From contig NZ_BMTS01000003.1 of the NCBI RefSeq assembly GCF_014649795.1, forward strand, positions 62,001 to 126,000: a DNA stretch of 64,000 bases, read 5' to 3'. This document shows positions 60,244-64,000 of this stretch, piece after piece. This DNA is from Streptomyces melanogenes. GTDB lineage: Bacteria; Actinomycetota; Actinomycetes; Streptomycetales; Streptomycetaceae. The notes beneath the pieces were generated by a model that ran no database searches, had not been told where the DNA came from, and saw only the letters and a program-made list of their open reading frames with translations. A program made the translations under genes and the position numbers. The first letter of the stretch is position 1; every line of letters starts with the position of its first letter.

Positions 60244-62298
60244 ATGGCCCAGGAAACGGCCTCCACCGCGCTCTCCCCGGGCGCCGGGCCCGGCGTCGGG
60301 CAGGAGCGGCGGACCGTACTCGTCGCCATCGGTGCGCTGCTGCTCGGCATGCTGCTGGCCGCGCTCGACCAGACCATCGTCTCGACGGCGCTGCCGACCA
60401 TCGTCAGCGACCTCGGCGGGATGGAGCACCTGTCCTGGGTCGTCACCGCGTACATGCTCGCGTCCACCGCCGCGACCCCGCTGTGGGGCAAACTCGGCGA
60501 CCAGTACGGCAGGAAGAAGCTGTTCCAGGCCGCCATCGTCATCTTCCTCGTCGGCTCGGCGCTGTGCGGCGTCTCCCAGAACATGGGGCAGCTGATCGCC
60601 TTCCGCGCGGTCCAAGGCCTTGGCGGCGGCGGGCTGATGGTGCTGTCGATGGCGATCGTCGGCGATCTCGTCTCGCCGCGCGAACGCGGGCGCTACCAGG
60701 GCCTGTTCGGGGCCGTGTTCGGCGCGACCAGCGTGCTCGGCCCGCTGCTCGGCGGGCTCTTCACCGAACACCTCAGCTGGCGCTGGGTGTTCTACATCAA
60801 CCTCCCGATCGGCGTGGTCGCGCTGCTCGTGATCGCCGCCGTGCTGCACATCCCGGTGCACGGCACCCGCCACACCATCGACTACCTCGGCACCTTCCTG
60901 ATCGCGTCCGTCGCCACCTGCCTGGTCTTGGTCGCCTCGCTCGGCGGGACCACCTGGGCCTGGGGCTCGGCGCAGATCGTCGGGCTCGCGGTGCTGGGCG
61001 CGGTGCTGCTCGGCGCGTTCGTGGCGGTCGAGCGGAGAGCTGCGGAACCTGTCCTTCCGCTGAAGCTGTTCCGTATCCGCACGTTCTCCCTCGTCGCCGT
61101 CATCAGCTTCGTCATCGGCTTCGCGATGTTCGGGGCGATGACCTATCTGCCGACGTTCCTGCAGGTCGTGCAGGGCGTCACCCCGACGATGTCCGGCGTG
61201 CACATGCTGCCGATGGTGCTCGGGCTGCTGATCACGTCGACGGCGTCCGGCCAGATCGTCTCGCGCACCGGCCGCTGGAAGGTGTTCCCGATCGCGGGCA
61301 CGGCCGTCGTCACCGTCGGGCTGCTCCTGCTGCACGAGCTCAGCGAGACGAGCTCCACCTGGGAAATGAGCGTGTACTTCTTCGTGTTCGGCGCGGGGCT
61401 CGGCCTGGTGATGCAGGTGTTGGTCCTGGTCGTCCAGAACGCGGTGGGGTACGCCGACCTGGGCGTGGCCACCTCCGGGGCGACCTTCTTCCGCTCGATC
61501 GGCGCCTCCTTCGGCGTGGCGATCTTCGGCACCATCTTCACCAACCGCCTCAACGGCAAACTCGCCGACGCGCTGGCGGGCCGCGACCTCCCGGCGGGCA
61601 CCGGGCCCTCCCAGCTGGCCGCGGACCCGCGCACGATCGCCGAGCTGCCGCCGACGCTGCGGCCCCCGGTCCTGCACGCCTACTCGCAGTCGATCACCGA
61701 CGTCTTCCTCTACGCGGTGCCGGTGACCCTGCTCGCCTTCGTGATCGCCTGGTTCCTGCGCGAGGACAAGCTGCGCGGCGCGGTCACCGCGCCCGACGTC
61801 AGCCAGACCGTGGCCTCCAATCCGGTCGAGCGGTCGTCGTACGACGAGTGCGCGCGGGCGCTGTCGGTGCTCGGCACCCGGGAGGGCCGCCGGGCGGTCT
61901 ACGAGAAGATCACCACCCGGGCGGGCCTGGACCTGCTGCCCGCCTCCAGCTGGCTGCTGCTGCGCATCCACCACTACGGCTCGGCGGAACCGGCCTTCGT
62001 GGCCGAGCGCACCCGCGTACCGCTGCGGCTGGTCACGGAGGGCGCCCGGCAGCTGGAGGAGCGCGGCCTCGCCGTGCGCGAGGGGATCGCCCTGGTCGCG
62101 ACCGAGGCGGGCCGGGCGACGGCGGTCCGGCTCGCCCGGGCCCGCGAGGAGTCCCTGTCCGAGCTGCTCGGCGACTGGTGGGGCCCGGACCGCCCGACCG
62201 ACCTGGTCAAGCTGGTGGAGGAGCTGACGGCCGAGATGTCCGGCTCGGACGAGGAGCGCCCGAGGGGACCGGAGCTGCGCCGCGACCACGCGAGATGA
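60244..62298 (+). CDS. DHA2-family MFS drug transporter fused to a winged-helix domain
   Basis: 684 residues. The 14-helix DHA2 transporter occupies about 22-520: motif A GKLGDQYGRKKLF (about 82-94), motif D1 LDQTIVSTALPTI (about 43-55), motif C GPLLGGLFTE (about 167-176), RWVFYINLPIG. After a linker (about 525-545), residues 546-650 form a MarR-like winged helix: ASSWLLLRIHHYG, RLVTEGARQLEERGLAVREG, IALVATEAGRATAVRL. The fused domain may control DNA binding or drug sensing. ATG 60244 is the start. It is divergent from the peptidoglycan-binding gene and convergent with the GNAT gene. Confidence 0.9.
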   Translation: MAQETASTALSPGAGPGVGQERRTVLVAIGALLLGMLLAALDQTIVSTALPTIVSDLGGMEHLSWVVTAYMLASTAATPLWGKLGDQYGRKKLFQAAIVIFLVGSALCGVSQNMGQLIAFRAVQGLGGGGLMVLSMAIVGDLVSPRERGRYQGLFGAVFGATSVLGPLLGGLFTEHLSWRWVFYINLPIGVVALLVIAAVLHIPVHGTRHTIDYLGTFLIASVATCLVLVASLGGTTWAWGSAQIVGLAVLGAVLLGAFVAVERRAAEPVLPLKLFRIRTFSLVAVISFVIGFAMFGAMTYLPTFLQVVQGVTPTMSGVHMLPMVLGLLITSTASGQIVSRTGRWKVFPIAGTAVVTVGLLLLHELSETSSTWEMSVYFFVFGAGLGLVMQVLVLVVQNAVGYADLGVATSGATFFRSIGASFGVAIFGTIFTNRLNGKLADALAGRDLPAGTGPSQLAADPRTIAELPPTLRPPVLHAYSQSITDVFLYAVPVTLLAFVIAWFLREDKLRGAVTAPDVSQTVASNPVERSSYDECARALSVLGTREGRRAVYEKITTRAGLDLLPASSWLLLRIHHYGSAEPAFVAERTRVPLRLVTEGARQLEERGLAVREGIALVATEAGRATAVRLARAREESLSELLGDWWGPDRPTDLVKLVEELTAEMSGSDEERPRGPELRRDHAR

Positions 62299-62381
62299 GC
62301 GTTTCTCGGGCTCCTCACAACTCCTTGGCTGCGCCGCGACCACGCGAGGTGAGTCCCTTGCTTCTCACAACTCCTTCGCGA
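62274..62381. repeat. 54-bp tandem duplication at the MFS/GNAT junction
   Basis: The block from 62274 (GCTGCGCCGCGACCACGCGA) recurs at 62328 with the same 21 bp and a shared CTCACAACTCCTT, offset 54 bp. It spans the MFS stop and the GNAT stop. Confidence 0.75.
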
Positions 62382-62868
62382 ACCACCGTTCCGCGTACGG
62401 CCGTTGGGCGTACGCCTCGATCTCCCGATAGCCGTTGCGCGCGTACAGCGCACGCGCCTCGACCAGGTCGTGCCGGGTGTCCAGGGCGACGCGGCGGGCG
62501 CCGAGGCGGCGCGCCGCCGTCTCCAGGGTGGTGAGGAGGGCCGCGCCGCCGCCGGTGCCGCGCAGGTCGGGGCGTACATAGACCCTGGTCAGCTCGGCGG
62601 TGGCCGGGGCCGTGCCGTCGATGACCGGGGCGGTCTCGCAGAGCAGGATGCCGCCGCAGGCGCCGGCCACGCCGTCGTGGCGGCCGACCACGAAGTCGCC
62701 CAGCGGCGGGCGCAGCCGGTCGGCGCCGTCGTCCGTGAGGCCCTCCTCGATCTCCTCGGCGGTGGCCGGGCGGCCGTACCAGCGGCTCGCCACCTCGTCG
62801 TAGTACTCGCGGCGGAGCAGCGCCGCGTCGGGGGAGTCGTAGGGCTCGCGGTTCATGATCCAACTCAT
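62365..62868 (-). CDS. GNAT-family N-acetyltransferase
   Basis: 167 residues. Motif A VYVRPDLRGTGGGAALLTTLETAARRLG (about 96-123) includes the acetyl-CoA RxxGxG/A loop. Strand 5 is RRVALDTRH (about 124-132) with the ARALYARNGYREI end (about 137-149). Substrate unknown. A 54-bp duplication affects the 3' end region. Confidence 0.9.
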   Translation of the reverse strand: MSWIMNREPYDSPDAALLRREYYDEVASRWYGRPATAEEIEEGLTDDGADRLRPPLGDFVVGRHDGVAGACGGILLCETAPVIDGTAPATAELTRVYVRPDLRGTGGGAALLTTLETAARRLGARRVALDTRHDLVEARALYARNGYREIEAYAQRPYAERWFAKEL

Positions 62869-62957
62869 GGGCGCCTGCCTACCCGAGACCGGTGCCGTTT
62901 GGCCACCGAATTCCTGGCAACCCGGCGGGTACGGACCAACTCACCGGGAAGGCAGAC

Positions 62958-63560
62958 ATGTCCACGATCGTGATTGTCGTCCTGATCGCGGCGCTCGCCC
63001 TGGCCGCCCTCGCCGTCGCCGTCCGGTTCGCCCTGCGCGGCTCGGCGACCGGCGGGCGCGGGCTGCGGCGGCGCTTCGGCCCCGAGTACGAACGGGCGGT
63101 CGTCCTGCACGACGGGGACCGCCGGGCCGCCGAGCGGGAGCTCGCCGAGCGGCTGAAGCGGCACGGCTCGCTCACCGAACGCCCGCTGCCGCCGGAGGCC
63201 CGCGAGCACTACCTCGTGCGCTGGGCGGGCATCCAGGAACAGTTCGTCGACTCCCCGCGCCGGGCCGCCGAGGCGGCCGACAAGCTGGTCGCCCGGCTGG
63301 CCGAGGAGCGCGGTTTCCCGGCGGCGAAGGCGTACGAGGACCAGCTCGCGGCGCTCTCCGTGCACCACGCGGGCCAACTCGACGGCTACCGCAGGGTGCA
63401 CCGCGCGGCGCGGGGCACGGGCGACACGGAGGAGATCCGGGAGGCGGTCATAGAGGCCCGCTCCCTGTTCGAGGAACTCCTCACGGCGGGCCCGCGCCAC
63501 GCCCAGCCGACCCGTCGCCCGGCGCTGCCGCGGCGGCATGCGAAGGGGAGTGTGGTGTGA
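62958..63560 (+). CDS. Single-pass membrane protein with helical domain, unknown function
   Basis: 200 residues. A TM helix at about 3-25 (IVIVVLIAALALAALAVAV) is followed by a helical cytosolic or extracellular domain rich in Arg and Ala (FGPEYERAVVLHDGDRRAAERELAERLKRHG, about 40-70). The start ATG 62958 has GGGAAGG about 6 nt upstream. It overlaps the next gene (TGATG). No family recognised. Confidence 0.78.
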   Translation: MSTIVIVVLIAALALAALAVAVRFALRGSATGGRGLRRRFGPEYERAVVLHDGDRRAAERELAERLKRHGSLTERPLPPEAREHYLVRWAGIQEQFVDSPRRAAEAADKLVARLAEERGFPAAKAYEDQLAALSVHHAGQLDGYRRVHRAARGTGDTEEIREAVIEARSLFEELLTAGPRHAQPTRRPALPRRHAKGSVV

Positions 63561-63988
63561 TGCGGCGCGACGAGGACGGGGCGGGGACGGGCTCGGCGGA
63601 GGGCAAGGTGGCTCCGGCGGTACGGGGTTCCGATCCGGCGCTGACCGATGCGGCGGTGGAGGCTCCTGCTGCTACGGCCAGTTCGGCGGCAAGCGCCACC
63701 GACCAGCCCGTGCCACCCCCGCCCGCCGACCTGGCCCCCGTCCCCCTGCTCCCCACGGAGGAGCGCGACAAGTGGGCGCTGCGGCTGCACCGCGCGGTGA
63801 GCGGCTTCATCGACGAGCCCCGGCAGTCCGTGGAGGAGGCCGACGCGGTACTGGCCGAGACGGCCGCACGCGTCGCGGAACTGGTCAAGGAACGCCGCCA
63901 GTCCGTCCCGGCGAAGGGCGACACCGAGGAACTCCGCGTGGCGCTGCGCGACTACCGGGAGCTGACGGAGCGGATGTTGGAGCTTTAG
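63560..63988 (+). CDS. Small acidic/disordered-N protein with C-terminal helix, unknown function
   Basis: 142 residues. Residues 1-68 are Ala/Pro/Gly-rich and probably disordered; 69-142 form a helical region (WALRLHRAVSGFIDEPRQSVEEADAVLAETAARVAELV). ATG 63560 overlaps the stop of the preceding membrane protein (TGATG), so the two are translationally coupled, and both helical domains may pair. GTG 63557 is an alternative. No family recognised. Confidence 0.75.
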   Translation: MRRDEDGAGTGSAEGKVAPAVRGSDPALTDAAVEAPAATASSAASATDQPVPPPPADLAPVPLLPTEERDKWALRLHRAVSGFIDEPRQSVEEADAVLAETAARVAELVKERRQSVPAKGDTEELRVALRDYRELTERMLEL

Positions 63989-64000
63989 GGGGAGCACCGG

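Overview
The window is high-GC actinobacterial DNA and almost certainly a Streptomyces chromosome core. Gene content and order recall the S. coelicolor SCO2360-SCO2451 neighbourhood (compared from memory): matB, mbl, the fabD-fabH-acpP-fabF cluster under fasR, the homodimeric pyruvate dehydrogenase E1 gene aceE, and a block of tellurium-resistance (Ter) genes. Starts are often GTG, genes are densely packed, and I see no prophage, transposase, CRISPR array or antibiotic cluster.

Layout. 0-9 kb: tail of a probable secreted peptidase, a matB/carboxyltransferase pair, a LysE exporter, the actin homologue mbl with a GAF-GAF histidine-kinase-like protein, and small proteins. 9-17 kb: redox and regulator genes (MarR, quinone-type reductase, Ohr, LysR, beta-hydroxyacid dehydrogenase) and two exported hydrolases. 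17-22 kb: fatty acid synthase II cluster fabF-acpP-fabH-fabD with its activator fasR. 22-32 kb: pirin, serine hydrolase, MerR, a truncated acyltransferase, two paralogous exported alpha/beta hydrolases flanking a two-component system, and a K+ channel. 32-36 kb: aceE, a DUF3052 gene and a peroxiredoxin. 36-47 kb: Ter stress system, with four TerD-type proteins, a TerC-like membrane protein, and a predicted biosynthetic operon (CitE-like lyase, fused PRTase-TRSP-PRTase-Pelota protein, HAD phosphatase, O-methyltransferase). 47-64 kb: tRNA-Val(UAC), a cobalamin riboswitch with cbtB-cbtA, small membrane genes, PhoD phosphatase, HNH nuclease, FetB-like permease, a yybP-ykoY (Mn) riboswitch before a TMEM165/GDT1 transporter, and an MFS pump fused to a winged-helix domain.

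The strongest anomaly is a dispersed repeat system. A long inverted repeat (arms containing CGCGCAGTTCCCCGCGCC) occurs at least seven times as a full pair and four times as a half or compact form, nearly always at gene 3' ends. A second C-rich element (core CCCCTTCCCGAAAGCCC) accompanies it. These elements are not confined to intergenic DNA: they supply the last residues of two genes (SPTxPLP tails), an in-frame segment of a peptidoglycan-binding protein, the interdomain linker of the Ter PRTase, and apparently the replaced C-terminus of an acyltransferase.

Several enzyme-family members also lack residues their families need: a histidine kinase without a proper N-box, a C15 peptidase with Cys replaced by Ser, and a histidine-phosphatase-fold protein without either catalytic His. 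They are likely repurposed as binding or signalling proteins.
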